A DNA stretch of 40,146 nucleotides, taken from NCBI GenBank assembly GCA_900318615.1, contig ONLK01000009.1, positions 4,133 through 44,278 on the forward strand, given 5' to 3'. The stretch comes from an uncultured Eubacteriales bacterium (GTDB lineage: Bacteria; Bacillota; Clostridia; Lachnospirales; Lachnospiraceae). The number at the start of each line of letters is the position of its first letter. Within the stretch, counting starts at the first letter, position 1. Position numbers and translations under genes: made by a program. Below the pieces are notes generated by a model, which had not been told where the DNA came from, did not search any database, and saw nothing but the letters and a program-made list of their open reading frames with translations. Shown in pieces: positions 1 through 8,549 of this stretch.

Positions 1-707
1 GGAACCAGCAGCATTTCCGTGCCGCGCTTTGAATGATAGCCTACCCACGGATCCTCATGAAATTCAACACCGCAGCCGTGTCCTCCGATATCGCGGACAA
101 TCGTAAATCCGTTCTCATACGCGTGATCATGCACCGCCTGCCCCATATCGCCGAGGAACCCCCAGGGCTTCACCTGTTTAAGTCCAAGCTCCACACATTC
201 CTTTGTCACCTGCACCAGTTTTCTGGTTTTCTCATCGACATCCCCGATCATAAACATGCGGGAGCTGTCCGAATAATATCCGTTTTTAACGGTGGAACAG
301 TCACAGTTAATGATATCTCCGCTTTTTAGTACCACCTTGTCGGACGGGAAGCCATGGCACACCTGACTGTTCACGGAAGTACACACACTGTACGGATATC
401 CCTCGTAATTCAGCGGAGCCGGAATTCCTCCCATATCCGTTGTCATGTCGTAAACCAGCTTGTCGATTTCCCGGGTGGTCATGCCTTCATGGATCGTCCT
501 CGCAATCTCATCCAGCACCGCCACGTTTATTTTTGCGCTCTCCCGGATACCCTCCACCTGTTCCGGCGTCTTCAGCAGTTTATGGGAGGGAACAATATGT
601 CCCTCATTCTCGTAAACCTGAATCTTCTCATCAAAGGCAAGATGACAGTTTTTATACTTTTTCCCGCTTCCGCACCAGCACGGATCATTTCTTCCTAATT
701 TTTTCAT
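1..707 (-). CDS. map: Methionine aminopeptidase with N-terminal SEC-C zinc motif (partial, C-terminus off left edge)
   Basis: Removes the initiator methionine from nascent proteins in the cytosol. The start at 707 gives MKKLGRNDPCWCGSGKKYK, a SEC-C zinc motif (CxC with a following C-H, KNCH), then a pita-bread peptidase fold. Visible signatures are CHGFPSDK, the metal aspartates in INCDCS and YYSDSSR, and the histidine of GGHGCGVEFHEDP. The two C-terminal metal-binding glutamates lie beyond the edge. About 235 codons are present. An AAGG-type ribosome site lies upstream. The SEC-C fusion marks the accessory MAP form found in many Clostridia rather than the copy in ribosomal protein operons. 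It has its own promoter at 825-853, so it appears to be monocistronic or the first gene of a transcript leaving the window. Confidence 0.93.
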   Translation of the reverse strand, partial: MKKLGRNDPCWCGSGKKYKNCHLAFDEKIQVYENEGHIVPSHKLLKTPEQVEGIRESAKINVAVLDEIARTIHEGMTTREIDKLVYDMTTDMGGIPAPLNYEGYPYSVCTSVNSQVCHGFPSDKVVLKSGDIINCDCSTVKNGYYSDSSRMFMIGDVDEKTRKLVQVTKECVELGLKQVKPWGFLGDMGQAVHDHAYENGFTIVRDIGGHGCGVEFHEDPWVGYHSKRGTEMLLV

Positions 708-731
708 CACGATCAGCCTTCTATCCTTACC

Positions 732-791
732 TTAATTTTTTACTTCCGGAATTGTGCGTTCCGGCATATCCGTCCCAATCCAATCCGTCAT
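732..791 (-). CDS. Possible 19-codon leader ORF upstream of map
   Basis: Between the map promoter and map, an ATG at 791 is preceded by GGAG with a 5-base spacer and opens a 19-codon frame (MTDWIGTDMPERTIPEVKN) that ends at a TAA 24 bases before the map start. Position and ribosome site are suggestive of a leader peptide or small protein. I recognise no function and it may be fortuitous. Confidence 0.25.
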   Translation of the reverse strand: MTDWIGTDMPERTIPEVKN

Positions 792-824
792 TTCTTCTCC
801 ATGGACTGCCGGCGTAACGGCTGT

Positions 825-853
825 ATTATACCACGCCGCATCTGCTGCGGTAA
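825..853 (-). promoter_or_regulatory. Promoter for map
   Basis: On the minus strand: -35 TTACCG (848-853), 17-base spacer, and an extended -10 TGGTATAAT whose hexamer is at 825-830. This puts the transcript start about 110 bases upstream of the map start codon. Confidence 0.55.
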
Positions 854-877
854 ATATAACCCGGTACGTGCAGATAG

Positions 878-1543
878 TTACGCCGCTGCTTTACGGACGG
901 CTCCGATCAGGCACAGCAGCGCCGGCACAGCGTTCAGTGCCAGATAATAAACCGGCATTTTCAGGACCAGTAACATACATACAGCCGCCGCAAGATAACA
1001 GATCAGGGCCGCCGCCGGTATCTTCGCGCTTTTACTGAACATAGCTGTCAGGTTGAAAACAAGTCCCGCCGCCGTCAGCACAGCCCACAGAACTAATTTT
1101 TTGTCCGGATAAAGACCTCCGAGCCTCTCAAATGCAGCTGCGCGGCCGCTGGCGATCATGTAAAAATACATACCGGTGAAGCCTGCCAGCGCACATGTGA
1201 AGATCAGACTGAAGGTAAGGCTGACCACGCCCCGGTCCTTCGGATCTGCTTTTGACTGCTCCAGTTCATAGGAGGTATCGATATAATTCATATCAAAGCC
1301 GCCGGCTGTGTTTTCCGTTCCCGCCGGGCTCTCCCAGCCGTCCGGATTGTCTTCCGGTACGTTCCTGTTCTTCCGGCTTTCCTTTTCCGCCATAATGCTC
1401 TGGACCAGTTCCTTGTACGTGCCCAGCTGATCCGACGGCATGTCCAGCGCCATATAATTTTTAACCTGCTCCAGATAGGCATCCAGTCTTGCGTCTGTCT
1501 GCTTTTCCAGCTGTTCCGGCGTCAGAATTTCAACCTTCTCCAT
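878..1543 (-). CDS. Unrecognised membrane protein with N-terminal soluble region
   Basis: Not a family I recognise. With the start at 1543 (MEKVEILTPEQ) the protein is 221 aa. This ATG is preferred because GGAG sits 6 bases upstream; two in-frame ATGs further up (1549, 1555) have poor spacing, and the longest frame would need a TTG. The first ~105 residues are polar and acidic (MEKVEILTPEQLEKQTDARL onward), followed by about four hydrophobic segments (around VVSLTFSLIFTCALAG, LVLWAVLTAAGLVF, IPAAALICYLAAAVCMLLV and YLALNAVPALLCLIGAV). It begins 75 bases after trpA, just past the trp terminator, so it may be expressed by read-through or from an unseen promoter. Role unknown. Confidence 0.7.
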   Translation of the reverse strand: MEKVEILTPEQLEKQTDARLDAYLEQVKNYMALDMPSDQLGTYKELVQSIMAEKESRKNRNVPEDNPDGWESPAGTENTAGGFDMNYIDTSYELEQSKADPKDRGVVSLTFSLIFTCALAGFTGMYFYMIASGRAAAFERLGGLYPDKKLVLWAVLTAAGLVFNLTAMFSKSAKIPAAALICYLAAAVCMLLVLKMPVYYLALNAVPALLCLIGAVRKAAA

Positions 1544-1618
1544 ATTCATCTCCATTTCCGCCGCCGCAGGCCGGCGGCACAAATATAGCCATCATCCTCT
1601 TCCTTTCACCCACACGCC

Positions 1619-2371
1619 CTATCTTACTACAAAAAAGAAAATCCTTCCACGTACATGGAAAGATTTTCTTGCCAGCAGCTTTATGATGGCAGATCCGACG
1701 ATGGCTCCGTCCGATGCGGCTGCCATTTTTTCTGCCTGCTCCGGTGTGGAAATTCCAAAGCCTACCGCGCACGGAACGTTCGTGCTGGACCGGATCAGAG
1801 CAGTCATATGACGGATGTCCGTTGTGATTTCGTTTCGAACTCCGGTGACACCGAGGGAAGAAACGACATAGATAAATCCGGATGCCTGACTGGCGATCAT
1901 GGCGATCCGGTCCTCGGATGTCGGTGCTATCATGGAGATAAGATCAACGTTGTACTTTTTGCAGATGGGATCAAAATCTCCTTTTTCCTCGAACGGTACA
2001 TCCGGAAGGATAATTCCGTCGATTCCGATGTGGCTGCAGGTACGGATAAATTTTTCCGATCCGTAGGAAAATACCACATTGGCATAGGTCATGAAAACCA
2101 TCGGGATTTGAACATCCTTCCGGAGATCCCGGACGAAGTCAAAAATTTTATCCGTTGTCACCCCTGCGTTCAGAGCCCGGATGTTGGCTTCCTGGATAAC
2201 CGGTCCTTCCGCGGTGGGATCTGAAAACGGTATGCCAAGTTCAATCAGGTCCGCCCCGTTTTCCACAGCTGCGCGCACCACCTGTCCCGTCGTCTCAAGG
2301 TCCGGATCGCCACAGGTTATAAAGGGTATAAATGCTTTTCCGTGCTCAAAAGCTTTTGCTATATTGCTCAT
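1619..2371 (-). CDS. trpA: Tryptophan synthase alpha chain, abnormal C-terminus
   Basis: Cleaves indole-3-glycerol phosphate to indole and glyceraldehyde 3-phosphate; indole is channelled to TrpB. Conserved landmarks are FIPFITCGDPD, the catalytic glutamate in IELGIPFSDP, LGVTGVRNEI and VGFGISTPEQ. I chose MSNIAKAF at 2371 because GGAGG lies 10 bases upstream; the ATG at 2380 has only one base of spacing. Two oddities. The second catalytic acid, Asp60 of the enteric enzyme (in LADGP), is Glu here (TAEGP). After GSAIIKLL the normal C-terminal helix is missing and is replaced by 17 residues, ARKSFHVRGRIFFFVVR, encoded by the operon's terminator hairpin. The protein is 250 aa against about 258-268 for the family. 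It may be functional, impaired or a decaying gene. Confidence 0.9.
   Translation of the reverse strand: MSNIAKAFEHGKAFIPFITCGDPDLETTGQVVRAAVENGADLIELGIPFSDPTAEGPVIQEANIRALNAGVTTDKIFDFVRDLRKDVQIPMVFMTYANVVFSYGSEKFIRTCSHIGIDGIILPDVPFEEKGDFDPICKKYNVDLISMIAPTSEDRIAMIASQASGFIYVVSSLGVTGVRNEITTDIRHMTALIRSSTNVPCAVGFGISTPEQAEKMAAASDGAIVGSAIIKLLARKSFHVRGRIFFFVVR
1631..1669 (-). terminator. Intrinsic terminator of the trp operon, inside the trpA frame
   Basis: On the minus strand a 14-bp stem (arms 1656-1669 and 1636-1649, one G-U pair) with a 6-base loop is followed by six T (1631-1636). The trpA stop codon (1619-1621) is 9 bases beyond the T-run, so the hairpin lies wholly inside the open frame. Confidence 0.85.
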
Positions 2372-2428
2372 TTTTTTCATTCCTCCGTTCAGGCTTAAAC
2401 CTTCTTCTTATCCCTGTCCACGTCCGGA

Positions 2429-3625
2429 TCAGTCCCGGATATCCTGCCCCCGGTAGCGGGCGATCGCAGCGCAGTCCTTATCACCGCGGCCGGAAAGGGT
2501 GATGACGATGATCTGATCCCGGCTCATTTTCGGTGCGATTTTCATGGCGTGAGCGACCGCATGTGCCGACTCAATCGCCGGAATAATTCCTTCCGTGCGT
2601 GACAGATATTCGAAGGCGCTGACTGCTTCCTCATCCGTAATGCCGACATACTCAGCCCGGCCGATATCATGAAGATACGCATGCTCCGGTCCGACACCCG
2701 GATAATCCAGTCCGGCGGAAATAGAGTAAACCGGTGCGATCTGACCGTATTTGTCCTGGCAGAAGTAAGATTTCATACCATGAAAAATCCCCAGGCGTCC
2801 GGTATTGATGGTGGCTGCCGTCTCACGGGTATCTATGCCGCGTCCGGCGGCTTCGCAGCCGATCAGCTTCACGCTCTTGTCATCAATAAAATGATAGAAA
2901 GAACCGATGGCATTGGATCCGCCGCCTACACAGGCGATCACGGCATCCGGCAGGGTATCCCTTCCCTCTGCCTCCTGAAGCTGCCATTTGATTTCACGGG
3001 AAATGACCGACTGGAAATCGCGCACGATCGTTGGAAACGGATGCGGTCCCATACAGGATCCGATGCAATAGTGCGTATCGTCGATCCGGTTGGTCCATTC
3101 ACGCATGGCCTGTGAGACCGCGTCCTTGAGCGTAGCGGTACCGGTCGTCACTGCTTCCACATCAGCTCCCAAAAGGCGCATCTTATAAACATTCAATGCC
3201 TGGCGCTCCATGTCCAGCTTTCCCATGAAAACGACACATTCCATGCCAAGCAGCGCGGCGGCTGTCGCTGTTGCTACGCCATGCTGACCGGCGCCGGTCT
3301 CGGCAATCAGCCGGCTCTTGCCCATCTTTTTTGCCAGCAATGCCTGACCGAGCGCATTGTTTATTTTATGGGCGCCGGTATGGTTCAGATCCTCTCTTTT
3401 AAGATAAATCTTTGCTCCGCCCAGATCCTTCGTCATATTTTCTGCATAATAAAGACGGCTCGGCCGATTCGCATAATTATTCAAAAGATCTGTCAGTTCC
3501 TTATTAAATTCCGGATCGTCCCTGTATAAAGTGTACGCCTTGTCCAGTTCGATTACCGCATTCATTAACGTTTCCGGGATATACTGTCCGCCGTGGATGC
3601 CGAAGCGTCCCTTCGATTCAAGCAT
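2429..3625 (-). CDS. trpB: Tryptophan synthase beta chain
   Basis: PLP enzyme that condenses indole with L-serine to give L-tryptophan, in an alpha2beta2 complex with TrpA. At 398 aa it has the usual length. Landmarks are [13 protein letters not shown] at the N-terminus, the PLP lysine in [13 protein letters not shown], the catalytic glutamate in AETGAGQHG, the phosphate-binding loop CVGGGSNA and the C-terminal [15 protein letters not shown] lies 7 bases before the start codon. It follows trpF by 12 bases and precedes trpA by about 57. The sequence shows none of the damage seen in trpA. Confidence 0.97.
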   Translation of the reverse strand: MLESKGRFGIHGGQYIPETLMNAVIELDKAYTLYRDDPEFNKELTDLLNNYANRPSRLYYAENMTKDLGGAKIYLKREDLNHTGAHKINNALGQALLAKKMGKSRLIAETGAGQHGVATATAAALLGMECVVFMGKLDMERQALNVYKMRLLGADVEAVTTGTATLKDAVSQAMREWTNRIDDTHYCIGSCMGPHPFPTIVRDFQSVISREIKWQLQEAEGRDTLPDAVIACVGGGSNAIGSFYHFIDDKSVKLIGCEAAGRGIDTRETAATINTGRLGIFHGMKSYFCQDKYGQIAPVYSISAGLDYPGVGPEHAYLHDIGRAEYVGITDEEAVSAFEYLSRTEGIIPAIESAHAVAHAMKIAPKMSRDQIIVITLSGRGDKDCAAIARYRGQDIRD

Positions 3626-3637
3626 GTTGTTTCCTCC

Positions 3638-4381
3638 TTACTTATCCTGTTCGCCATGGTTTCGTACGTTTTCCGTAAACTGTCTCATCTTCTCCGGATC
3701 CTTGCAGCCATTCGTCTCTACCCCGGAGCTGACATCCACTCCGTAGGGCTGTACCTGGCGGATTGCCGCAGCGACGTTTTCCGGGGTCAGTCCGCCGGCC
3801 AGTATAAACGGCCGTTTCACTTTCTTTGCCAGCGTCCAGTCAAAAGCTTTTCCGGCTCCTGTTCCTGCGTCCAACAGGATCATGTCTGCACCGGAATTTT
3901 CCGCCGCTTTGATATCCTCCTCCCCGGCAATCTTAAAAACTTTGATAATCCGAACAGGTACGCCGGCATGTTCCGGCCCCATCTTTTCCGCCGCGATATT
4001 GTCTGCCGTGTCCGTAAGGATACGAAGCCTTCGGATGTACTCCTCATCCTCATCGCCGTGAAGCTGCGCGATCCGTATAATGTGTTCGTTCAGCATACGG
4101 GCAGCAAATTCCACCGGAGAATTGACAAAAACGCCAACCGGAATTATTTCATCCGCAAGAAGCCCTCCCAGTTCCCGCGCCTTTTCCCAGGTGACGGTTC
4201 TGCGGAAACCTTCGGCCAGAATAAATCCGGCGTAATCCGGAAGTATTTTATTCACAGCCAGAATGTCTTCCCTTCTGCGCATCCCGCAGAGTTTAACCCT
4301 GGTGCGGCTGACATTCCTCCGGAAAACATGGTTTTCGGTTCCTTTTTCCCCGGATAGGGATGCACTTCTGTCTATGTTCAT
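3638..4381 (-). CDS. trpF: Phosphoribosylanthranilate isomerase
   Basis: Catalyses the Amadori rearrangement of N-(5'-phosphoribosyl)anthranilate to CdRP. The TIM-barrel begins after an unusual ~28-residue N-terminal extension (MNIDRSASLSGEKG...), with the catalytic cysteine in VKLCGMRR and the catalytic aspartate in LLDAGTGAGKAFDW; the phosphate loops are AGGLTPENV and VDVSSGVE. Its ATG overlaps the trpC stop (ATGA, 4378-4381), which supports this start and translational coupling, although an internal start nearer the barrel cannot be excluded. 247 aa, slightly long for the family. Confidence 0.95.
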   Translation of the reverse strand: MNIDRSASLSGEKGTENHVFRRNVSRTRVKLCGMRRREDILAVNKILPDYAGFILAEGFRRTVTWEKARELGGLLADEIIPVGVFVNSPVEFAARMLNEHIIRIAQLHGDEDEEYIRRLRILTDTADNIAAEKMGPEHAGVPVRIIKVFKIAGEEDIKAAENSGADMILLDAGTGAGKAFDWTLAKKVKRPFILAGGLTPENVAAAIRQVQPYGVDVSSGVETNGCKDPEKMRQFTENVRNHGEQDK

Positions 4382-5187
4382 GAATCAGCCTCCGCATTTC
4401 CTTTGCCCCGAAGCTGATCCAGCATCGCCTTTTTATCCGGTGCACGCATCAGTGTTTCGCCGATCAGAACCCCGTTTACATGAGCCTGACGAAGAACTTC
4501 CACATCCTTCGCCGTTTGAATGCCGCTTTCTGCAACAAACAGGATATTTTCCGGAACCAGTGCCCGCAGATGCTCACTGTTATGGACATCGACCGTGAAA
4601 TTCCGAAGATTCCGGTTATTCACACCGATGATCCGGGCACCCGCACTCACAGCCGACCGGATCTCATTTTCATCGTGAGCCTCCACCAGAGCGGAAAGTC
4701 CAAGGCTGTCGCTAATGTCAATGTACCGGCGGATCGTTTCCGTATCCAGAAGTGCGCAGATCAGAAGAATCGCGGAAGCTCCAAGTGTTTTTGCCTCGTA
4801 AATCATGTACTCGTCCACCGTGAAGTCCTTACGGATACATGGGATATGAACCTTCTGCGCAATCTGTCTCAGATACTCATTGCTTCCCAGAAACCATTTC
4901 GGCTCTGTCAGCACGGAAATGCAGGAGGCCCCGGCCGCCTCATATTCCTGTGCAATCCGCACGTACGGAAAATCCGGCGCAATCAGTCCCCGGGAGGGGC
5001 TTGCCTTCTTGCACTCACAGATAAACCCGATGTCCTGTCCGGACAGCGCTTTTTCGAAGGGAAAGCCGGTATCCGTGTCCATGCTGAAAGCCCGGGCCTT
5101 CATCTCATCCGGAGAAACTTTCTTTTTTTCTTCTGCTGTACGAATCCGGGCGTAATCCGCCAGCTGCCTTAATATGTCTTCCGTCAT
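4378..5187 (-). CDS. trpC: Indole-3-glycerol phosphate synthase
   Basis: Converts CdRP to indole-3-glycerol phosphate. A TIM-barrel of 269 aa with the catalytic lysines in ECKKASPSRG and IRKDFTVDEY, and the family motifs GVNNRNLRNFTVD, AESGIQTAKD and LIGETLMRA. It is a separate gene here, not fused to trpF as in enterics. It lies 15 bases after trpD and its stop overlaps the trpF start. The ribosome site before its start is weak, so it may rely on coupling to trpD. Confidence 0.96.
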   Translation of the reverse strand: MTEDILRQLADYARIRTAEEKKKVSPDEMKARAFSMDTDTGFPFEKALSGQDIGFICECKKASPSRGLIAPDFPYVRIAQEYEAAGASCISVLTEPKWFLGSNEYLRQIAQKVHIPCIRKDFTVDEYMIYEAKTLGASAILLICALLDTETIRRYIDISDSLGLSALVEAHDENEIRSAVSAGARIIGVNNRNLRNFTVDVHNSEHLRALVPENILFVAESGIQTAKDVEVLRQAHVNGVLIGETLMRAPDKKAMLDQLRGKGNAEADS

Positions 5188-5202
5188 AGCTTACCCATTC
5201 TC

Positions 5203-6222
5203 TTACTCATTCGAATACCTGACAAAATTATCGAGTGTCGCGGAAGCCTTGCCGCTTTCAATCATCTTCCGGGCGAGTTCAATTCCTTCGTACATGCTGT
5301 TCGCTTTGCCGGCTGTAAATAAAGCCGCACCGGAATTTAAGAGTACAATATCCCTCTTCGGTCCCGTAATGGATCCGTCCAGAATGCCCCGGGTAACCGC
5401 CGCGTTTTCTTCCGCTGTTCCGCCCACAATGTCCTCCCTGGATGCACTTTTCAGACCGAACAGTTCCGGGGCAATGACATAACTGCGATAGATGCCGTTG
5501 TCAACTTCGCATATTTTCGTCGGTGCGGAAATACTGATTTCATCAAGCTTGTCGGTTCCGTACACAACCATTCCTCTCTTTACCCCCAGAGAGCTCAATA
5601 CCTTCGCCAGCGGCTCAACCAGCGCACCGTCATAAACGCCCAGGATCATCATGGAGGGTTTGGCCGGATTGGTCAGCGGTCCGAGGATATTAAATACCGT
5701 CCGGAAACCCAGTTCCCGGCGGATGGCTCCGACATACTTCATGGAGCTGTGATATTTCTGCGCAAACAGGAAGCAGATACCCACCTTGTTTAAGAGTTCA
5801 ATACATTTGTCCGGATCTTCCTGAATGTTGACACCGAGCGCTTCCAGACAATCCGCCGTCCCGGAAAGGGAGGATGCCGCACGGTTTCCATGTTTGGTTA
5901 CCTTAACGCCGGCGGCTGCAATGATCATGGCTGCGGTCGTGGAGATATTGAAGGAGTGTGCTCCGTCTCCCCCGGTTCCTACAATTTCCAGCGTTTCCAT
6001 CCCGGTTTCCACGCTCGTGGCCTGCTCACGCATAGCCGCCGCACAGCCGGCAATTTCCTCTGTGGTCTCCGCGTTCGTGCTTTTGGTTGAAAGTGCCGCC
6101 AGAAAAGCTGCATTCTGAGTCTGGCTTGTCTGCCCGCTCATAATTTCATTCATGACTGTATACGCTTCATCATAGGTAAGATCTTCCTTGTTGACGATTT
6201 TGATAATTGCCTCTTTAATCAT
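5203..6222 (-). CDS. trpD: Anthranilate phosphoribosyltransferase
   Basis: Transfers the phosphoribosyl group of PRPP to anthranilate. 339 aa, normal length. The PRPP/metal loop is visible as [17 protein letters not shown], followed by [22 protein letters not shown] and, later, [20 protein letters not shown] lies 8-9 bases before the ATG. It is separated from trpG by an unusual 180-bp spacer holding a 65-bp tandem duplication; the other junctions among the biosynthetic trp genes are tight. Confidence 0.97.
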   Translation of the reverse strand: MIKEAIIKIVNKEDLTYDEAYTVMNEIMSGQTSQTQNAAFLAALSTKSTNAETTEEIAGCAAAMREQATSVETGMETLEIVGTGGDGAHSFNISTTAAMIIAAAGVKVTKHGNRAASSLSGTADCLEALGVNIQEDPDKCIELLNKVGICFLFAQKYHSSMKYVGAIRRELGFRTVFNILGPLTNPAKPSMMILGVYDGALVEPLAKVLSSLGVKRGMVVYGTDKLDEISISAPTKICEVDNGIYRSYVIAPELFGLKSASREDIVGGTAEENAAVTRGILDGSITGPKRDIVLLNSGAALFTAGKANSMYEGIELARKMIESGKASATLDNFVRYSNE

Positions 6223-6283
6223 TGCCGAAGTCTCCTTTTCCGTTCTTTTCCATCGTATTGTGCACTACATACCGTGCCGATTT

Positions 6284-6413
6284 CTGCTGTGCTTCCGCCG
6301 GTCTGTTCCAATTCTAAACTGCCGGACTGTCTGTGTCTTATTCAGGTGCTGCTGTGCTTCCGCCGGTCTGCTGCGATTCAAAACTTCCGGACTGTCTGTG
6401 TCTTATTTCAGCG
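6284..6413. repeat. 65-bp tandem duplication spanning the trpG 3' end
   Basis: Two imperfect copies with a period of 65 bp (starting at 6284 and 6349). Both contain the words CTGCTGTGCTTCCGCCGGTC and GGACTGTCTGTGTCTTAT. The second copy includes the trpG stop codon and the last few codons; the first copy carries a diverged version of the same sequence inside the trpG-trpD spacer. Confidence 0.85.
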
Positions 6414-7005
6414 CTGCCGCGCTTCTTCCGTTTTCCGGCAGATGATGGATCCAGTTTTCCAGCATTTTCGGTCCTTCCGGTGTGAGGATGGACTCCGGAT
6501 GGAACTGAAGTCCGATTACATCCCGTTTTCTGTCCTCCATGGCCATAACCTCTCCGTCTTTCGTACGGGCCGTCACCGTAAGCTCCGGCGGAAGTGTCTT
6601 TTCTTCCACCGCCAGGGAATGATAACGGCCGACCATAATTGTTTCAGGAAGTCCGCTGAAAAGATACCCGGTGGTATCGATTTCAGCCTCGGACTGTTTC
6701 CCGTGCATCAGCATCTTCGCATAACCGACCGTTGCACCGTAGGCGCAGGCTATGCTCTGATGCCCCAGACATACGCCGAGGATCGGAATTTTCCCCCGTA
6801 TCTTGCGGACAGCTTCAATGCAGATCCCGGCATCCTCCGGTCTTCCGGGTCCCGGAGACAGGATGATCCCGGCCGGCTTCCATTCCTCGATCTGCTCCAC
6901 CGTCTTCTCATCGTTCCGGATCACCATGATATCGGGATTCATCGATCCGAGAATCTGATAGAGATTATAGGAAAAGCTGTCATAATTATCGATTAACAGG
7001 ATCAT
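6403..7005 (-). CDS. trpG: Anthranilate synthase component II (glutamine amidotransferase)
   Basis: Supplies ammonia from glutamine to TrpE. A 200-aa class I amidotransferase: oxyanion/substrate loop LSPGPGRPEDAG, nucleophile cysteine in GVCLGHQSIA, and the His-Glu pair in GLQFHPESILTPEG. In some Firmicutes this subunit also serves para-aminobenzoate synthesis; that dual role is possible but not shown. Its ATG overlaps the trpE stop (ATGA at 7002-7005). The last codons fall in the 65-bp duplicated block. Confidence 0.96.
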   Translation of the reverse strand: MILLIDNYDSFSYNLYQILGSMNPDIMVIRNDEKTVEQIEEWKPAGIILSPGPGRPEDAGICIEAVRKIRGKIPILGVCLGHQSIACAYGATVGYAKMLMHGKQSEAEIDTTGYLFSGLPETIMVGRYHSLAVEEKTLPPELTVTARTKDGEVMAMEDRKRDVIGLQFHPESILTPEGPKMLENWIHHLPENGRSAAALK

Positions 7006-8477
7006 ATTCCCGCCTCCTCGTCAATTAGCTCCGCATCCTTCAGGGATTGGACCACGGCTGCCGCCTTGTTCAGGCATTCCTGATACTCATTTTCCGGTAC
7101 GGAGTCCGCTACAATTCCGGCACCGCTCCGGACAAATACCTTTCCGTTTTTTGCGTAGGCCAGCCGGATCCCGATGCAGGTGTCCAGACTTCCTGTAAAG
7201 CTTACATACCCGAACGCCCCTCCGTAAATCCCCCGCTTGTTGTTTTCAAGCTCATGGATCAGCCGGCAGGCCATGATCTTCGGCGCCCCCGAGAGAGTTC
7301 CGGCGGGCAGCACCGCCGCAATGGCATCCATGGCATCCTTATCTTCCCGGATTATTCCCCGCACCGTACTGCCGATGTGCATGACGTGTGAATATCTCAG
7401 AATATGGTAGGCGCTTTCCACTTCCACTGTTCCGAACCTGCTGACCTTTCCCAGATCATTTCGTCCGAGATCTACCAGCATGCTGTGTTCTGCCAGCTCC
7501 TTCGGATCTTTCAGCAGTCCTTCCTCCAGGGCCTTGTCTTCCTCCGGTGTCTTGCCCCGCTGTCTTGTGCCGGCCAGAGGAAAAGTATGCAGTACCCCGT
7601 TTTCCAGTTTAACCAGTGTCTCCGGCGATGCCCCGGCAACCTCCAGCGCGGAGCTGGAAAAGTAAAACATATACGGGCTTGGATTGATGGTCCGCATGAT
7701 TCGGTATGTGTTCAGCAGGCTTCCCTCAAAATCAGCCTCGAGACGGTTGGAAAGTACAATCTGGAAGATATCCCCCTCGACGATGTGCTTTTTGGCTCTT
7801 TCCACCATCTCACAATACTGCTTCTTTCCCATCAGCGGTTTCATTTCGCCTTTAAGGCGTCCGGGCTCTATCGGCGCCATCTTCCCGTTAAGGATCAGAT
7901 CCTTCATGGTCTTCAGTTCCAGTTCGCCTTTATGGTACGATTGTTCCGGGTTTTCCAGGCTGATATTTACTATCAGGATCAGCTTGTTTTCATAGTGGTC
8001 AAAGGCGATCACCTTGTCAAACAGCATTAAATCCAGATCCTGGAAGCCTTCCGTATCCTCCCCGTCGGGTTTCAGTTCCGGTTCGGAATACTTCAGATAG
8101 TCATAGGAAAAGTAACCTACGAGTCCGCCGGTAAAGGGAGGAAGATAATCAAATACCGGCGATTTGTGCCGTGTGATAATCTGACGGATCACACTCCCGG
8201 GATCTTTCGTATCAAACGTTACCGTATCCACGGTCATTTTTCCGTTCATACAGGAAATCTGCATGGTCGGATCAAACCCGAGAAAAGTATACCGGCCCCA
8301 TTTTTCTCTTTCTTCCGCCGATTCCAGCAGATAACAATGTCCGGAAACATTTTTTAATATTCGCAGTACTTCTATTGGCGTTCGCACATCGGAGAGCATC
8401 TGTGTACTGAGCGGCACGTATTTGTACTTTCCCTCTTCCGCCATCTTCCTGACTTCATCAAGTGTCGGCCTGATCAT
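7002..8477 (-). CDS. trpE: Anthranilate synthase component I
   Basis: Makes anthranilate from chorismate with TrpG; first committed step and the feedback-controlled one. 491 aa. The N-terminal regulatory motif LLES (in HCYLLESAEE) is the known tryptophan-binding site. The chorismate-binding half shows IFQIVLSNR, GASPETLVKLENG, PLAGTRQRGKTPEED, HSMLVDLGRNDLGKVSR, LPAGTLSGAPKI and IRSGAGIVADS-like VRSGAGIVADSVPENE. GGAGG is 7 bases before the ATG. First gene of the operon, directly behind the T-box terminator. Confidence 0.97.
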   Translation of the reverse strand: MIRPTLDEVRKMAEEGKYKYVPLSTQMLSDVRTPIEVLRILKNVSGHCYLLESAEEREKWGRYTFLGFDPTMQISCMNGKMTVDTVTFDTKDPGSVIRQIITRHKSPVFDYLPPFTGGLVGYFSYDYLKYSEPELKPDGEDTEGFQDLDLMLFDKVIAFDHYENKLILIVNISLENPEQSYHKGELELKTMKDLILNGKMAPIEPGRLKGEMKPLMGKKQYCEMVERAKKHIVEGDIFQIVLSNRLEADFEGSLLNTYRIMRTINPSPYMFYFSSSALEVAGASPETLVKLENGVLHTFPLAGTRQRGKTPEEDKALEEGLLKDPKELAEHSMLVDLGRNDLGKVSRFGTVEVESAYHILRYSHVMHIGSTVRGIIREDKDAMDAIAAVLPAGTLSGAPKIMACRLIHELENNKRGIYGGAFGYVSFTGSLDTCIGIRLAYAKNGKVFVRSGAGIVADSVPENEYQECLNKAAAVVQSLKDAELIDEEAGI

Positions 8478-8512
8478 AGGTAAACCTCCGGTTTCATTTT
8501 TTTATCTGTAAC

Positions 8513-8549
8513 AAAAAGCCCCTGACAGAAGTAACCTTCTGCCAGGGGC
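8513..8549 (-). terminator. T-box regulated terminator of the trp leader
   Basis: Minus-strand hairpin (arms about 8536-8549 and 8518-8531, loop GTTA) ending in CAGGGGC followed by five T (8513-8517). Its 5' arm (GCCCCTG) can instead pair with the AGGG of the T-box, the standard mutually exclusive antiterminator. Confidence 0.92.

Noticed and set aside
1655-2224. 189-codon plus-strand frame
   Set aside because: Antisense to trpA, no recognisable domain and no ribosome site.
3593-4357. 254-codon plus-strand frame
   Set aside because: Antisense shadow of trpF with no protein-like features.
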